Assembly (NCBI GenBank): GCA_027063225.1
Contig: JAMOSG010000034.1
Location: 41,737-105,736 of the forward strand
Reading direction: 5' to 3'
DNA: 64,000 nucleotides
Source: Helicobacteraceae bacterium
Lineage (GTDB): Bacteria; Campylobacterota; Campylobacteria; Campylobacterales; Sulfurimonadaceae
In this document: positions 44,859 through 55,462 of the stretch, in pieces
Numbering within the stretch: the stretch's first letter is position 1
Layout of the letters: each line of letters begins with the position of its first letter
Translations under genes and position numbers: made by a program
The notes under the pieces: generated by a model
Seen by the model: the letters and a program-made list of their open reading frames with translations, nothing else
Told to the model about the DNA's origin: nothing
Database searches by the model: none

Positions 44859-46211
44859 ATGCAAAACCTTTTTTGGGAAGTAGCTTCACTTGATAAGCGT
44901 TGCTATGAAGAGTTTTTTCTCACTGAAGATATCTTAATGGAACATGCTGCTAGTGGAATGCAAAACTATATTGAAAATAATTTTGCTTATGGTAGCAGTG
45001 TTATAGTTGTTGTTGGAAGTGGTAACAATGGTGCAGATGGAATTGCTCTTGCAAGACTTTTACACAAAAACTACAATGTTTCACTTTACTATGCAAAAGA
45101 GACAAAATCCCCAATGGCACAACTTCAAAAAAAACGTGCTTTGGCTATTGGTGTAAAACAAACAACTACCCTTTATAATTGCGACGTTTTAGTAGATGCT
45201 ATTGTAGGTACAGGATTTAAAGGGGAGTTTAATCAAGAACTTCAAAATATTTTAAAACAAATGAATACTCTTAAAGCCTTTAAAATAGCTTGTGACACCC
45301 CTTCTGGTAATCTGTTTTATGCTGATGTAACACTTACTATGGGTGGTTTAAAAATAGACCAATTTCTCGATAACGTAAAAGATTTTATGGGTGAAATAGA
45401 AGTAGTAGATTTAGGTGTTGCAAGGGAAATTTATGAAAAAGAATCTAACTATAAACTTCTTCAAGAGAGTGATTTTCACCCACCATTACGTAATAAAAAA
45501 GATGTACACAAAGGAAGCTTTGGGCATTTAAGTGTAGTTGTTGGACAGATGCAAGGAGCTGCTACTTTAAGTGCTTTAGCCGCACTAAAGTTTGGTTGTG
45601 GACTTGTAACACTTTGTGGAAAGGTGCAAAACTTACCCTACTGCCTTATGCAAAATACAACACTTCCACAAAACACCTCAGCACTTGCTATTGGTATGGG
45701 ACTAGGAGAGAGAGATATTGTAGAGTTTCTAGATTTAGACCTACCCACTATAGCTGATGCAGATATTTTTTATTCGCCTCATCTTTACAAACTCCTTCAA
45801 AAACAAAACCTTGTTTTAACACCACACCCAAAAGAGTTTGTACATCTTCTAAAAAAAGTAAATTTAGCCGATATTACTATAGAAGAACTGCAAAAAGAGC
45901 GTTTTAAGTACGTAAAACTTTTTACAAAAAAATTTAAAAATATTGTACTGCTTTTAAAAGGTGCAAATGTTATAATCGCTAAAGAAGATCAATTTTTTGT
46001 AAACCCTTATGGAACAAATAAACTTGCAAAAGGTGGAAGTGGAGATGTTTTAAGTGGTCTTATTGGTGCACTTTTAGCACAAAGATATGAACCACTTCAA
46101 GCAACAATCCAAGCTTCTTTAGCACATACAATGGTTGCTAAACTTTATGATGGTGCAGATTTTTCACTAACACCTCAAGATTTAATAGATATGATACCAA
46201 AACTAAAGTAG
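44859..46211 (+). CDS. nnrD: Bifunctional NAD(P)H-hydrate epimerase/dehydratase
   Basis: A 450-residue fusion. The N-terminal YjeF-type epimerase (NnrE) has VVVGSGNNGADGIALARLL near 50-68 and DAIVGTGFKGEF. The C-terminal ADP/ATP-dependent dehydratase (NnrD) has HKGSFGHLSVVVGQMQGAATLSALAAL near 217-243 and the KGGSGDVLSGLIGAL signature near 392. Together they repair hydrated NAD(P)H. The gene is preceded by a good AAGGAG site 7 bases after the GGDEF-EAL stop. Confidence 0.95.
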   Translation: MQNLFWEVASLDKRCYEEFFLTEDILMEHAASGMQNYIENNFAYGSSVIVVVGSGNNGADGIALARLLHKNYNVSLYYAKETKSPMAQLQKKRALAIGVKQTTTLYNCDVLVDAIVGTGFKGEFNQELQNILKQMNTLKAFKIACDTPSGNLFYADVTLTMGGLKIDQFLDNVKDFMGEIEVVDLGVAREIYEKESNYKLLQESDFHPPLRNKKDVHKGSFGHLSVVVGQMQGAATLSALAALKFGCGLVTLCGKVQNLPYCLMQNTTLPQNTSALAIGMGLGERDIVEFLDLDLPTIADADIFYSPHLYKLLQKQNLVLTPHPKEFVHLLKKVNLADITIEELQKERFKYVKLFTKKFKNIVLLLKGANVIIAKEDQFFVNPYGTNKLAKGGSGDVLSGLIGALLAQRYEPLQATIQASLAHTMVAKLYDGADFSLTPQDLIDMIPKLK

Positions 46212-46219
46212 GAGTTTTT

Positions 46220-47854
46220 ATGATCATAAAAACATTACTAACACAAAGTTTGTTAGTAGCAAGCATACTCTACCTGCAAGGGTGTGGAAGTAGTTACAAT
46301 ACAGTTGAAAAAACTCCATCTGTTGTTGGTAATATTAACGATAAAGATGAATGGTACACAATTCAAAGAGATTATGTTACAAAAATGAGTGTAACGTTTG
46401 ATGATCCAAATGAGTACCTATGTGCACCATATACAGATCCAACTGCAGAGCCTAAACCTTGTACATTTGAAGATGTCAATAATGACCTTGACCCAGAAGA
46501 CACATACAAACCTGTTTTACATATAAATATGCAAACACCCGATTATAATCTTACATCTAATTATAATGCCCAAATTAGTATTAAAGGAAACTATACACGA
46601 ACTCTCTCACAAAAATCATATACAGTAAAATTAGATAAAGATTTACCTCTTTATTTAACTCAACGCAAATTCCCTTTAACAAAATCTGAATCTGATCGTT
46701 CACGTTTACGTAATAAAGTTGCTTTTGCACTTTTACGTCAAGTTCCTAATATTATAGGTCTTAATGTAAACTTCTTTCATCTTTTTATCAATGGGGAGGA
46801 TTACGGTCTTTTTAATCAAGCAGAAGCTATAAGAGAAGAGTTTTTAGTAAATAGGGGCTGGAATAAAAATGATTATCTTTATAATACTGTGAATTTTACT
46901 TTTAAGTATGATAGTTACTTTATGGCTCTTAATGAACAAGGGGAACCTCTCTATCCAGATAGATTTCAACATGTACTAGAAATTAAAAATGGAAAAAACC
47001 ATATAAAATTGATTCAAATGCTTCAAGCAATTGAAGCTACAGATGATATAGATAGTGTAATTGCTCAATATTTTAACAGAGACAACTATCTAGCATGGTT
47101 AGCTATGAATATCATTTTAGGAAACAAAGATACCATCCAACATAACTATTATCTTTATAACCCTCTTTATAGTGATACTTTCTATTTCCTTCCATGGGAT
47201 TATGATGGAGCTTGGTCAACACCAAAATATTTAAAACGCTACGAATATGGTATATCTCTTTGGTGGGCTGTACCTCTTCATCGTAAATTTTTAAGTGTGA
47301 AAAAAAATAGGGAAGATCTTTATGTATTAATAGACGAGATTCGTGCAAAATATGTTACAGATAAAGCAGTACAAACAATTATTGATAAATATCTCCCTCT
47401 TGTACTACCTTACCAAGGTGTAGAACCAGATTCTCAAAATAATTCTGAAAGTAGTTGTGCAGAAACAGCACAACTTCTTGTAACAAGAATTCAAGATAAT
47501 ATTGATCTTTTTAAAAGTGTTATAGGTAGTCCAATGCCATTTAATGAAAATATATCATATGATAGTGCTACAAAAAAAGTTTCTATATCATGGGATGAGT
47601 CAGTGGACTTAGAGGGTGATTCTATTGTTTATGATGTTAACATATCCAAAGAGAGTTTTGATAATATCATTTTTAGTGAACAAAATCTTACACAATACTC
47701 ACTAGAAACAACACTTCCACTAGATCCTGGAACATATTACCTTCGTGTTATGTCAAAAGAGAAAAATAATCCTGAGCATTTCCAATACTCTTACAGTTAT
47801 ATAAAAGATGATGATGGAATCCACAATGGGTATTTGGAATTCACTGTAGAGTAA
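46220..47854 (+). CDS. CotH-domain lipoprotein (putative secreted protein kinase)
   Basis: A 544-residue protein. The lipobox LYLQGC gives a lipidated Cys22. The CotH kinase-like domain spans about 75-400: QISIKGNYTRTLSQKSYTVKL, RSRLRNKVAFALLR, FFHLFINGEDYGLFNQAE, NKDTIQHNYYLY and the acidic FLPWDYDGAW motif. A fibronectin-III-like domain closes it (about 450-544). CotH of Bacillus is an atypical spore-coat kinase; Gram-negative homologues are often outer-surface proteins of unknown target. It may modify a surface or periplasmic protein. Confidence 0.85.
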   Translation: MIIKTLLTQSLLVASILYLQGCGSSYNTVEKTPSVVGNINDKDEWYTIQRDYVTKMSVTFDDPNEYLCAPYTDPTAEPKPCTFEDVNNDLDPEDTYKPVLHINMQTPDYNLTSNYNAQISIKGNYTRTLSQKSYTVKLDKDLPLYLTQRKFPLTKSESDRSRLRNKVAFALLRQVPNIIGLNVNFFHLFINGEDYGLFNQAEAIREEFLVNRGWNKNDYLYNTVNFTFKYDSYFMALNEQGEPLYPDRFQHVLEIKNGKNHIKLIQMLQAIEATDDIDSVIAQYFNRDNYLAWLAMNIILGNKDTIQHNYYLYNPLYSDTFYFLPWDYDGAWSTPKYLKRYEYGISLWWAVPLHRKFLSVKKNREDLYVLIDEIRAKYVTDKAVQTIIDKYLPLVLPYQGVEPDSQNNSESSCAETAQLLVTRIQDNIDLFKSVIGSPMPFNENISYDSATKKVSISWDESVDLEGDSIVYDVNISKESFDNIIFSEQNLTQYSLETTLPLDPGTYYLRVMSKEKNNPEHFQYSYSYIKDDDGIHNGYLEFTVE

Positions 47855-47856
47855 AC

Positions 47857-48633
47857 TTAAAGTATTTGCACTTCACACTCAAGTGTGATTGCAAATTGCT
47901 CTAAAACTCTTTTTTGAGCCTCTTTTATAAGCCAAAAGGCATCTTCAAAAGTTCCTCCACCATTATTGACTAAAAAGTTTGCATGCTGTTGGCTAAACTC
48001 CATAGCACCTTTTTTAAATCCTTTAAGTCCAACCTCTTCTATAAGTTTTCCAGCATAATTATTGGGTGGATTTTTAAAACAACTTCCAGCACTAGGAAGT
48101 GAAGGTTGGTTTGCTCTCATCTGTTTAAACATTTTTACTTTTGTATCATCAAACCCATATTCAAGTAAAAATGTTGCCTCAAGTATTGGCTCTTTTATAT
48201 TTGTGTAGCGGTATCCAAACTCTATCTCTTGTTTTGTTTGTTTGCCTGAAGTTGTTGTAATATCTACTAAGTTATTAAAAATTTCATACTCTTTAAGCCC
48301 CGCATTCATAAAAACAAGTCCACCAAGTTTTCCAGGTAGATGGGAGAGAAACTCAAAGTTTGCAATATTGTTTTTTTTACAAAAAGAGGCAACCTTTCCA
48401 CTTGGGGTTGCACCACCTATTTTTAAAATGTTATCTTCTATTTTTATATAATCGTACTTTTTAGAAAGAAGCATAAGTGGTGGTGGATTGTTACTTATTA
48501 AAAGGTTATTTGCTCCACCTATAAGGATAAACTCTTTTGAATAGTCACTTGGGTTTTCTAAAAGAGCAACCTCTATTGTTGGGCCAATTTTAAAAGAGGA
48601 GTATTGTGAGAAGTTGATTGTTTTGTAATTCAT
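47857..48633 (-). CDS. murB: UDP-N-acetylenolpyruvoylglucosamine reductase
   Basis: A 258-residue short-form MurB that reduces UDP-GlcNAc-enolpyruvate to UDP-MurNAc. It has the FAD-binding ILIGGANNLLISN near 36-48, LPGKLGGLVFMNAG near 98-111, the catalytic serine in PSAGSCFKNP near 190 and HANFLVNNGGGT. It overlaps fliQ by four bases. The murB-fliQ pair near recA is conserved in Campylobacter. Confidence 0.95.
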   Translation of the reverse strand: MNYKTINFSQYSSFKIGPTIEVALLENPSDYSKEFILIGGANNLLISNNPPPLMLLSKKYDYIKIEDNILKIGGATPSGKVASFCKKNNIANFEFLSHLPGKLGGLVFMNAGLKEYEIFNNLVDITTTSGKQTKQEIEFGYRYTNIKEPILEATFLLEYGFDDTKVKMFKQMRANQPSLPSAGSCFKNPPNNYAGKLIEEVGLKGFKKGAMEFSQQHANFLVNNGGGTFEDAFWLIKEAQKRVLEQFAITLECEVQIL

Positions 48634-48896
48634 TCTACAAAATTAGGAATCATTCCAAAAATATTTGTTGCAAAATCTATCATAGAGTTTAACATCCAAG
48701 GCATTGTTAAAATAATGACAATAACAACACCTAAAATTTTAGGGATAAATGAAAGTGTCATCTCATTGATCTGTGTAGTTGCTTGAAAAATAGAAACTGC
48801 AAGCCCTAAAAACATCCCCGTTAAAAGACCAGGAAGTGCTAACATAAGTGCTATTTTAAAAGTATCTACCCCAAGTCCTATAAGTTTTGCTTCCAT
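48630..48896 (-). CDS. fliQ: Flagellar export gate protein FliQ
   Basis: An 88-residue protein with two transmembrane helices and the family core LALPGLLTGMFLGLAVSIFQATTQINEMTLSFIPK. FliQ is part of the FliPQR export gate of the flagellar type III secretion system. It is coupled to mqnD upstream by a one-base overlap and to murB downstream by four bases, so a flagellar, a wall and a quinone gene share a transcript. Confidence 0.95.
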   Translation of the reverse strand: MEAKLIGLGVDTFKIALMLALPGLLTGMFLGLAVSIFQATTQINEMTLSFIPKILGVVIVIILTMPWMLNSMIDFATNIFGMIPNFVE

Positions 48897-49759
48897 TATG
48901 AGTTTCTTAATTCCTCATATTCAAGGGGGATTAAATAATCCTCAATTTTTACTTCACTCTCATAAAAACCATGCTTATAACCAATCTCAAAAAGTTTATT
49001 TATCGCTTTGTATTGAATCTCACTTAAAGAGATAGAATCATCATTTGCGTAAAGCTCTAAATATTTATCGAGTGTTGGTGCATCGATGCGAACTAAATCT
49101 CTCTCTAGTAACATCTCAGAGAGACGCTCTTTGTGTTTACGTGCAACATCAACCGCTTTTGTAAGAGTTTTTTCATACTCTATTGCTTTGTTAAGTGGAA
49201 TGGAGCGGCGAATTGCCATACCACCTAGTGGAAGTGGTAAATCTTTACCCGCTAACTCTTGCCAAATATCCCACATCTCACGCTCAACTTCAAGTTTATC
49301 ATCGTACGTTAAAATAGACTCATGTATAAGTACACCCGCATCTACTTCACCATTTAAAACTGCATCCTCTATATCTAAAAAGTTCATATATGTTATGCGC
49401 GCTTCAGGATAAGCGATGCGAAAAAGCATAGCATTTGTTGTGTGTTTTCCACTAAGAGCTACTTTAAAATTACGTTTGAGTTTTTTACCCTTTTGTTTAA
49501 TAACTTTAGGACCATACCCCTGCCCAAAACTTACAGCAGTTCTAAGTGGTGCATACTCCTCTTTAATATGCGGATAAAGTGCAAAACTAATTGCAACTAT
49601 GTCATACACACCATTTAAGGCATCTTCATTAAGTGTTTGAATATCTTTTGCAATATTATCAAACACAACATCTTTCATATCTACCCAGCCAAACTTTATG
49701 GCGTAGTACATAAAAATATCATCTGCATCTGGTGAATGGGCTATTAATGTTTTTTTCAT
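48896..49759 (-). CDS. mqnD: 1,4-dihydroxy-6-naphthoate synthase MqnD (futalosine menaquinone pathway)
   Basis: A 287-residue protein of the MqnA/MqnD fold, which resembles periplasmic binding proteins but has no signal peptide. It aligns with known MqnD through AHSPDADDIFMYYA, DIQTLNEDALNGVYDI, LSGKHTTNAML and GEVDAGVLIHESILTY, then DLPLPLGGMAIRRS. It converts cyclic dehypoxanthine futalosine to the naphthoate precursor of menaquinone. Campylobacterota make menaquinone only by this route. MqnA is the closest alternative. Confidence 0.88.
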   Translation of the reverse strand: MKKTLIAHSPDADDIFMYYAIKFGWVDMKDVVFDNIAKDIQTLNEDALNGVYDIVAISFALYPHIKEEYAPLRTAVSFGQGYGPKVIKQKGKKLKRNFKVALSGKHTTNAMLFRIAYPEARITYMNFLDIEDAVLNGEVDAGVLIHESILTYDDKLEVEREMWDIWQELAGKDLPLPLGGMAIRRSIPLNKAIEYEKTLTKAVDVARKHKERLSEMLLERDLVRIDAPTLDKYLELYANDDSISLSEIQYKAINKLFEIGYKHGFYESEVKIEDYLIPLEYEELRNS

Positions 49760-49795
49760 AAAAGTATGCTACCTTAATATCAATAAATTTTTACT

Positions 49796-50641
49796 TTATA
49801 ATCTTACACGTTTTGGTGCATGGTTATGAAAAATAAAGTTACTATCTCTATCTTGTTCATATTTCACTAATGTAGGGTTATATTTATCTCCACCAATAGA
49901 GTAAACTACAATATCTTTTGAGCGAACATTTGGATCATCTTTTAAATTTAAAATCGCTTGTGCTAACTTGCCACCATGCTTATGACTGTTATCGTTTGTA
50001 ATTAAACAAAGGTTGTATTTCATTCTATAATTTGTAAAACACATTAAAAGTTCTTGGTCTGCAAAGTTTTTCTCTATAGAATCAGTTTCTGCAATTGCAT
50101 AAAGATCATCTTTAGCTAAAATACTTAAAACAAATTTTGCTGCATTTGCTTGTTTTACAGTCTTTGTATCTGATGATTTTGCATTTTTAGCTATCTCTTT
50201 AAGTACAGATTCTACAACATAGATCTCTTTGTGATATTTTTTTAAATAAGGAATTACCTCCTTGTTTAATACATTTAAAGCATTATAATTCATTAAACTG
50301 CTTGTATCTATAAAAATTTTATAATCATCTTTTATGAGTTGTTCAAATTCACTTGAATCTTCCTCTACAAAAGTTGTTCTATCTTTTTTATGGTTATCCC
50401 AAAATAGTGCTGGTTGTTCATAAGAAGTTTCATATTTTTTTCTATAATTTGGATTATTTCTATTTGCTCTTTCTTGATTTATCTGATTAAACCTTTGCAT
50501 AATTCTAGCTACATTTTCATCTGAAATATAACTTCTTTCATTCCAAATTTTTCTTATATGGAGCTCTTTTGCTATATCTATTACACTCTCTAAACTAATT
50601 GGATATTGCTCTAACATATCTTGAACTGTTTGTGGTCTCAT
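49796..50641 (-). CDS. PIN-domain protein with N-terminal helical domain
   Basis: A 281-residue protein. Residues about 1-60 are helical and may bind nucleic acid. A PIN nuclease domain follows at about 105-240: FIDTSSLMN with D112, VVESVLKEIAK with E144/E149, an acidic ADQELLMCF segment and CLITNDNS with the last Asp. A basic tail (HNHAPKRVRL) ends it. No antitoxin is next to it and it is larger than VapC toxins, so it may be an RNA-processing nuclease of a stand-alone type. Confidence 0.75.
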   Translation of the reverse strand: MRPQTVQDMLEQYPISLESVIDIAKELHIRKIWNERSYISDENVARIMQRFNQINQERANRNNPNYRKKYETSYEQPALFWDNHKKDRTTFVEEDSSEFEQLIKDDYKIFIDTSSLMNYNALNVLNKEVIPYLKKYHKEIYVVESVLKEIAKNAKSSDTKTVKQANAAKFVLSILAKDDLYAIAETDSIEKNFADQELLMCFTNYRMKYNLCLITNDNSHKHGGKLAQAILNLKDDPNVRSKDIVVYSIGGDKYNPTLVKYEQDRDSNFIFHNHAPKRVRL

Positions 50642-50810
50642 TTTTTACCTTTATTGCAATCATATTTTAAAATTTTTACTTTTTAAAATATGATTTTTAT
50701 TCTTATTTTTTTAGAATCAGTATTATACTGTAACTTTTTTATAATATTTGAAGAAATTTGTTACTATAATTTAATTGACTGGTGGTCGGTCATTTTAAAA
50801 AGAGTTTGTC

Positions 50811-50957
50811 TTGGCAATTATTGTAGATAAAGAACAAAAGAAAAAAGATATTGCTCTTGCAGCAAAATCGATTATTTTAGAAAATGGGATAGACAATTTA
50901 ACTATTGCTCAAGTAGCACAAGCTAATCAAGCTATTTTTGAATATACAGTTGCTTAG
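50811..50957 (+). pseudogene. TetR-family regulator remnant
   Basis: From a TTG, 48 codons read KKKDIALAAKSIILENGIDN then LTIAQVAQ, which is the start of a TetR helix-turn-helix; it degenerates over AIFEYTVA and stops. A full TetR protein has about 190 residues. A sequence with two TGGTCGGTC-like half sites (50776-50792) just upstream looks like an old operator. The rest of the gene is missing. Confidence 0.75.
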
Positions 50958-50978
50958 AATGTTTATGGATAAGTATGA

Positions 50979-51083
50979 AATAGGGTTGACACATCACTTA
51001 CACTCTTTGTTGTTCCTGTTATTTACAAACTTATCTACCCTCTTGATAGATACTTACGTAAATGGTATGAACTAAAAGAGTAA
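50979..51083 (+). pseudogene. RND efflux transporter, C-terminal remnant
   Basis: The frame ending in TAA at 51081-51083 reads DTSLTLFVVPVIYKLIYPLD followed by RYLRKWYELKE. This is the last transmembrane helix and tail of an AcrB-type RND efflux pump. A TGA lies at 50976-50978 and no upstream part exists. Together with the TetR fragment 21 bases upstream it marks the deletion of a regulator-efflux operon. Confidence 0.75.
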
Positions 51084-51169
51084 AAAAATATGTCAATTTG
51101 CAATATTTTTTTAGTTGCAAAAAAAATTTCATTATAATTATGCAAAATTAAAAAAAAGTGAGTTTTACT

Positions 51170-52210
51170 ATGGATGAAAATAAACAAAAATCACTCGACT
51201 TAGCAATGAAACAAATCGATAAGGCCTTTGGTAAAGGTACGCTAATGCGTCTTGGCGATAAAAATATTGAGCCAATTCAAGCAATTAGTACAGGTTCTAT
51301 TGGACTTGATTTAGCACTTGGTATTGGTGGAATTCCTCAAGGGCGTGTTATTGAGATTTATGGTCCAGAAAGTTCTGGTAAAACAACACTAGCACTTCAA
51401 GTAACAGCAGAGTGTCAAAAAAATGGTGGAGTTTGTGCATTTATAGATGCTGAACATGCTCTTGATGTTGTTTATGCAAAAAATCTTGGTGTAGATGTTG
51501 AAAATCTTTTAGTTTCACAACCAGATTATGGGGAGCAAGCACTTGATGTTGTAGAAACAATCGCAAGAAGTGGTGCAGTAGATTTAATTGTAGTTGACTC
51601 TGTTGCAGCGCTGACTCCAAAAGTGGAGCTAGAGGGTGAAATGAATGACCAACAAGTGGGTGTACAAGCTCGTTTAATGTCTAAAGCTCTTCGTAAACTC
51701 ACAGGTGTTTTAAACAAAATGAACTGTACTGTTATCTTCATTAACCAAATTCGTATGAAAATTGGGATGATGGGTTATGGCTCACCTGAAACTACAACAG
51801 GTGGTAATGCACTTAAATTTTATGCTTCTGTTCGTATAGATGTTCGCCGCATTGCTTCACTAAAACAGGGTGATAGCCAAATTGGTAACCGTGTAAAAGC
51901 AAAAGTTATCAAAAACAAAGTTGCACCTCCATTTCGTCAAGCAGAGTTTGACATTATGTTTGGAGAGGGTATCTCTAAAGAGGGAGAACTTGTTGATTAT
52001 GGTGTGAAACTTGATATTATAGATAAAAGTGGTGCTTGGTTTAGTTACGAAGATGTAAAACTAGGGCAAGGTCGCGAGAATGTAAAAGCAAAATTTAAAG
52101 AGGAACCTGAACTCGCAGCTGAGATTGAGAAAAAAATCAAAGAAGCAATGGGTATGAGCGATGTAATTGTTATGGACTCTGCAGAAATTGCTGAAGCAGA
52201 TGAGCTTTAA
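51170..52210 (+). CDS. recA: Recombinase RecA
   Basis: A 346-residue recombinase from the ATG at 51170 ([17 protein letters not shown], the expected start; a GTG at 51158 adds four residues). It has the Walker [10 protein letters not shown] near 63-71, [10 protein letters not shown] (Walker B), [24 protein letters not shown] (loop L2 region) and an acidic C-terminus. It drives homologous recombination and SOS cleavage. The order recA-eno is conserved in Campylobacter and Helicobacter, but here one gene intervenes. Confidence 0.97.
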   Translation: MDENKQKSLDLAMKQIDKAFGKGTLMRLGDKNIEPIQAISTGSIGLDLALGIGGIPQGRVIEIYGPESSGKTTLALQVTAECQKNGGVCAFIDAEHALDVVYAKNLGVDVENLLVSQPDYGEQALDVVETIARSGAVDLIVVDSVAALTPKVELEGEMNDQQVGVQARLMSKALRKLTGVLNKMNCTVIFINQIRMKIGMMGYGSPETTTGGNALKFYASVRIDVRRIASLKQGDSQIGNRVKAKVIKNKVAPPFRQAEFDIMFGEGISKEGELVDYGVKLDIIDKSGAWFSYEDVKLGQGRENVKAKFKEEPELAAEIEKKIKEAMGMSDVIVMDSAEIAEADEL

Positions 52211-52231
52211 AAGGTTTAAAAAGGGGTAAAG

Positions 52232-53116
52232 ATGCAATTTTTAGATGTAAAAACAGATTATGCCTTTAAAAAAGTTTTTGGAAGTGTTGAGAGTAAAGAT
52301 AAACTCATAAGCTTTTTAAATGCTATTGTTTATGAAGATTGTATCTACAAAATTAAAGACTTAACAATAGTTGACCCTTACAATATCCCTATGCTTAAAG
52401 GGATGAAAGATACTTATGTAGATGTAAAAGCCCTACTCGATAATGACACAACTGTTATTATCGAGATGCAAGTTTTAAATCATAGTGGATTTGAAAAAAG
52501 AGTTTTATACAATGCTGCAAAAAATTACTCTATACAACTTAATAAATCTGAAGATTACCATCTTCTAAATCCTGTTATTGCTCTAACAATTGTTGATTTT
52601 ACTATGTTTGAAGAGAACAATAATGTAATAAACAGATTTAAACTATTAGAAAAAAATAGTTTTATTAACTACAGTGATGACATTGAACTTATTTTTGTTG
52701 AACTTCCAAAATTTAACAAAACTGAAGATGAACTTCAAGATATAAAAGACCAATGGCTCTATTTTATCAAAAATGCTGGAAGTTTAGAGTATATACCTCA
52801 AAATCTTGACACAACAATAAAAAAAGCTTTAGATATTGTCAATGAAGCAAACCTTTCTAAAGAGGAACTAGAAGCTCAACATAAAAGAAAAGAGTTTATC
52901 TCTATACAAAAATTAGCACTTATGAAAGCTACACAAGATGGTATAGATCTTGGTATAGAGAAAGGGATTGAAAAAGGAATTGAACAAGGGATTGAACAGG
53001 GGATTGAAAAAGGAATTCTCAAAGTTGCACAAAATGCTATTGCTCAAGGGCTTGATAACCAAACAATAGCAAAAATTACTAATCTTGATATAGAAACAAT
53101 ACAAAAACTAAGATAA
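52232..53116 (+). CDS. Rpn family recombination-promoting nuclease/putative transposase
   Basis: A 294-residue protein starting with LDVKTDYAFKKVFGS, the signature of Rpn/PD-(D/E)xK nucleases. The active site includes D-V-K in YVDVKALLDND and the E of VIIEMQVLNHSGFEKRVLYNAAK near 84-106. A repeat tract of GIE(K/Q) units follows near 241-264, then a C-terminal helix (IAKITNLDIETIQKLR). Rpn proteins promote RecA-independent recombination in E. coli. It sits between recA and eno, and was probably acquired. Confidence 0.9.
   Translation: MQFLDVKTDYAFKKVFGSVESKDKLISFLNAIVYEDCIYKIKDLTIVDPYNIPMLKGMKDTYVDVKALLDNDTTVIIEMQVLNHSGFEKRVLYNAAKNYSIQLNKSEDYHLLNPVIALTIVDFTMFEENNNVINRFKLLEKNSFINYSDDIELIFVELPKFNKTEDELQDIKDQWLYFIKNAGSLEYIPQNLDTTIKKALDIVNEANLSKEELEAQHKRKEFISIQKLALMKATQDGIDLGIEKGIEKGIEQGIEQGIEKGILKVAQNAIAQGLDNQTIAKITNLDIETIQKLR
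52952..53023 (+). repeat. Six 12-bp units encoding GI(E/L)(K/Q) in the Rpn gene
   Basis: Six consecutive 12-base units read GIEK, GIEK, GIEQ, GIEQ, GIEK, GILK. Units differ mainly at silent positions. Unit number in such tracts can change by slippage without breaking the frame, altering the spacing between the nuclease and the C-terminal helix. Confidence 0.85.
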
Positions 53117-53181
53117 ATATTTAGTTTCTATTTAACCATTTTTGGGTAAAATCTCGCCAATAAAAACTATAAAGAAGGTGA

Positions 53182-54465
<1,284 letters not shown>

Positions 54466-54473
54466 GCACTTCT

Positions 54474-54776
54474 ATGCAACAAGAGGAGAACAAAGAGGGG
54501 ATATTTGAAGATATAGATACTTCTGTAAATATTTTTGAGGAGTATCTAGGTCTTAGTACCAAGGCTTTTTTTCTTGCTCTTGTTACTGTTATTTTAGTAG
54601 GAATTTATGCAAGTATTTTACTCTTTGGTAACAACTCCTACGAAGTACTTTCAAGACTACAAATTTATGAACTCTCTTTAGAAAATAGAATCTCTGCACT
54701 CAAAAAAGAGAATGCTGAGCTACAACATGAATATTTCGAACAAAAAGAGATATCTGCCCAAGAGGAAGATGAATAA
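54474..54776 (+). CDS. FtsB/DivIC-like septum protein
   Basis: A 100-residue bitopic membrane protein with a short acidic cytoplasmic N-terminus, one transmembrane helix (about 32-52) and a periplasmic coiled coil (YELSLENRISALKKENAELQ). This is the layout of FtsB-type septum formation initiators. It follows eno and precedes an AMIN-domain gene, as in Campylobacter. Assignment rests on architecture and synteny. Confidence 0.75.
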   Translation: MQQEENKEGIFEDIDTSVNIFEEYLGLSTKAFFLALVTVILVGIYASILLFGNNSYEVLSRLQIYELSLENRISALKKENAELQHEYFEQKEISAQEEDE

Positions 54777-54778
54777 CA

Positions 54779-55414
54779 ATGAAAATTTTATATAGTATCC
54801 TTTTTTTATCCTTAACACTTTTTGCAAGAGAAAACCCTTTTTTCCCATCTAAAGAGGGTCAAGATATTAGCTACACTTCCAATGTTGCACAAAATCTTCC
54901 ACCTCTTAAACAAGCAAGTATTACACTCCCCTCTTCTGCAAGAGTTTTAACACGTGTTACAGTAGAGTACAAAAATTTAGATGGCTCTGTTGCAACTCAA
55001 ACTATAGAGTTAGACAATAGCATAGATTGGCATCTACCACTTTTTTTATCTCAAAGTTATAAAGATGTAAAACAAGCACTTCCTAAAGAGAAAAAAAGAA
55101 TTAAAACTCATCCACTTATAAAAATAGCTTCATTAAAATATGCTACATTTTATGTAAAAAACAGAATGTTAAAAATAGTCACAAAAGATAAAATCTTAAG
55201 AGATTTTCTTTTAACATCTCCACATAGAATTGTTATAGATTTTAAAAGAGATGCCTCTTTTAGAAGTTATGAAAAAGCAACCAACGAAAAAATCTTTAAA
55301 AATATAAAGATTGGAAATCATAACGGTTACTATCGTGTTGTTATAGAGCTAGATGGACTTTATAGATACCGCTCTAGCAAAACTAAAGAGGGTTATATCT
55401 TCAAACTATATTAA
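54779..55414 (+). CDS. AMIN-domain periplasmic protein
   Basis: A 211-residue exported protein. The signal peptide is LYSILFLSLTLFA, then a low-complexity N-terminal half and an AMIN-type beta domain at about 115-210 (LKYATFYVKNRMLKIVT, PHRIVIDFKRDASF, YYRVVIELDGLYRY). AMIN domains bind peptidoglycan and localise proteins to the septum or envelope. It starts 2 bases after the FtsB-like gene. Confidence 0.82.
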   Translation: MKILYSILFLSLTLFARENPFFPSKEGQDISYTSNVAQNLPPLKQASITLPSSARVLTRVTVEYKNLDGSVATQTIELDNSIDWHLPLFLSQSYKDVKQALPKEKKRIKTHPLIKIASLKYATFYVKNRMLKIVTKDKILRDFLLTSPHRIVIDFKRDASFRSYEKATNEKIFKNIKIGNHNGYYRVVIELDGLYRYRSSKTKEGYIFKLY

Positions 55415-55462
55415 TAAGTTTTTTGTTATAATACCCCACTTTTTCAATCAGGATTTTAAAAT

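Larger units (their letters stand above)
50642..51169. other. 528-base interval between the PIN gene and recA
   Basis: No intact gene is seen. It contains an AT-rich promoter-like part (50642-50770), the TetR-type half sites and the two gene remnants described at 50811-50957 and 50979-51083, and the recA leader (51084-51169) with a GTGAG ribosome binding site before the ATG at 51170. Confidence 0.7.

Noticed and set aside
48896..49759. ABC transporter substrate-binding protein
   Set aside because: No signal peptide; residues align with MqnD segments, including the HESxxTY motif.
52952..53023. Tandem repeats considered as a CRISPR or minisatellite
   Set aside because: Units are 12 bases without spacers and stay in frame inside a coding sequence.
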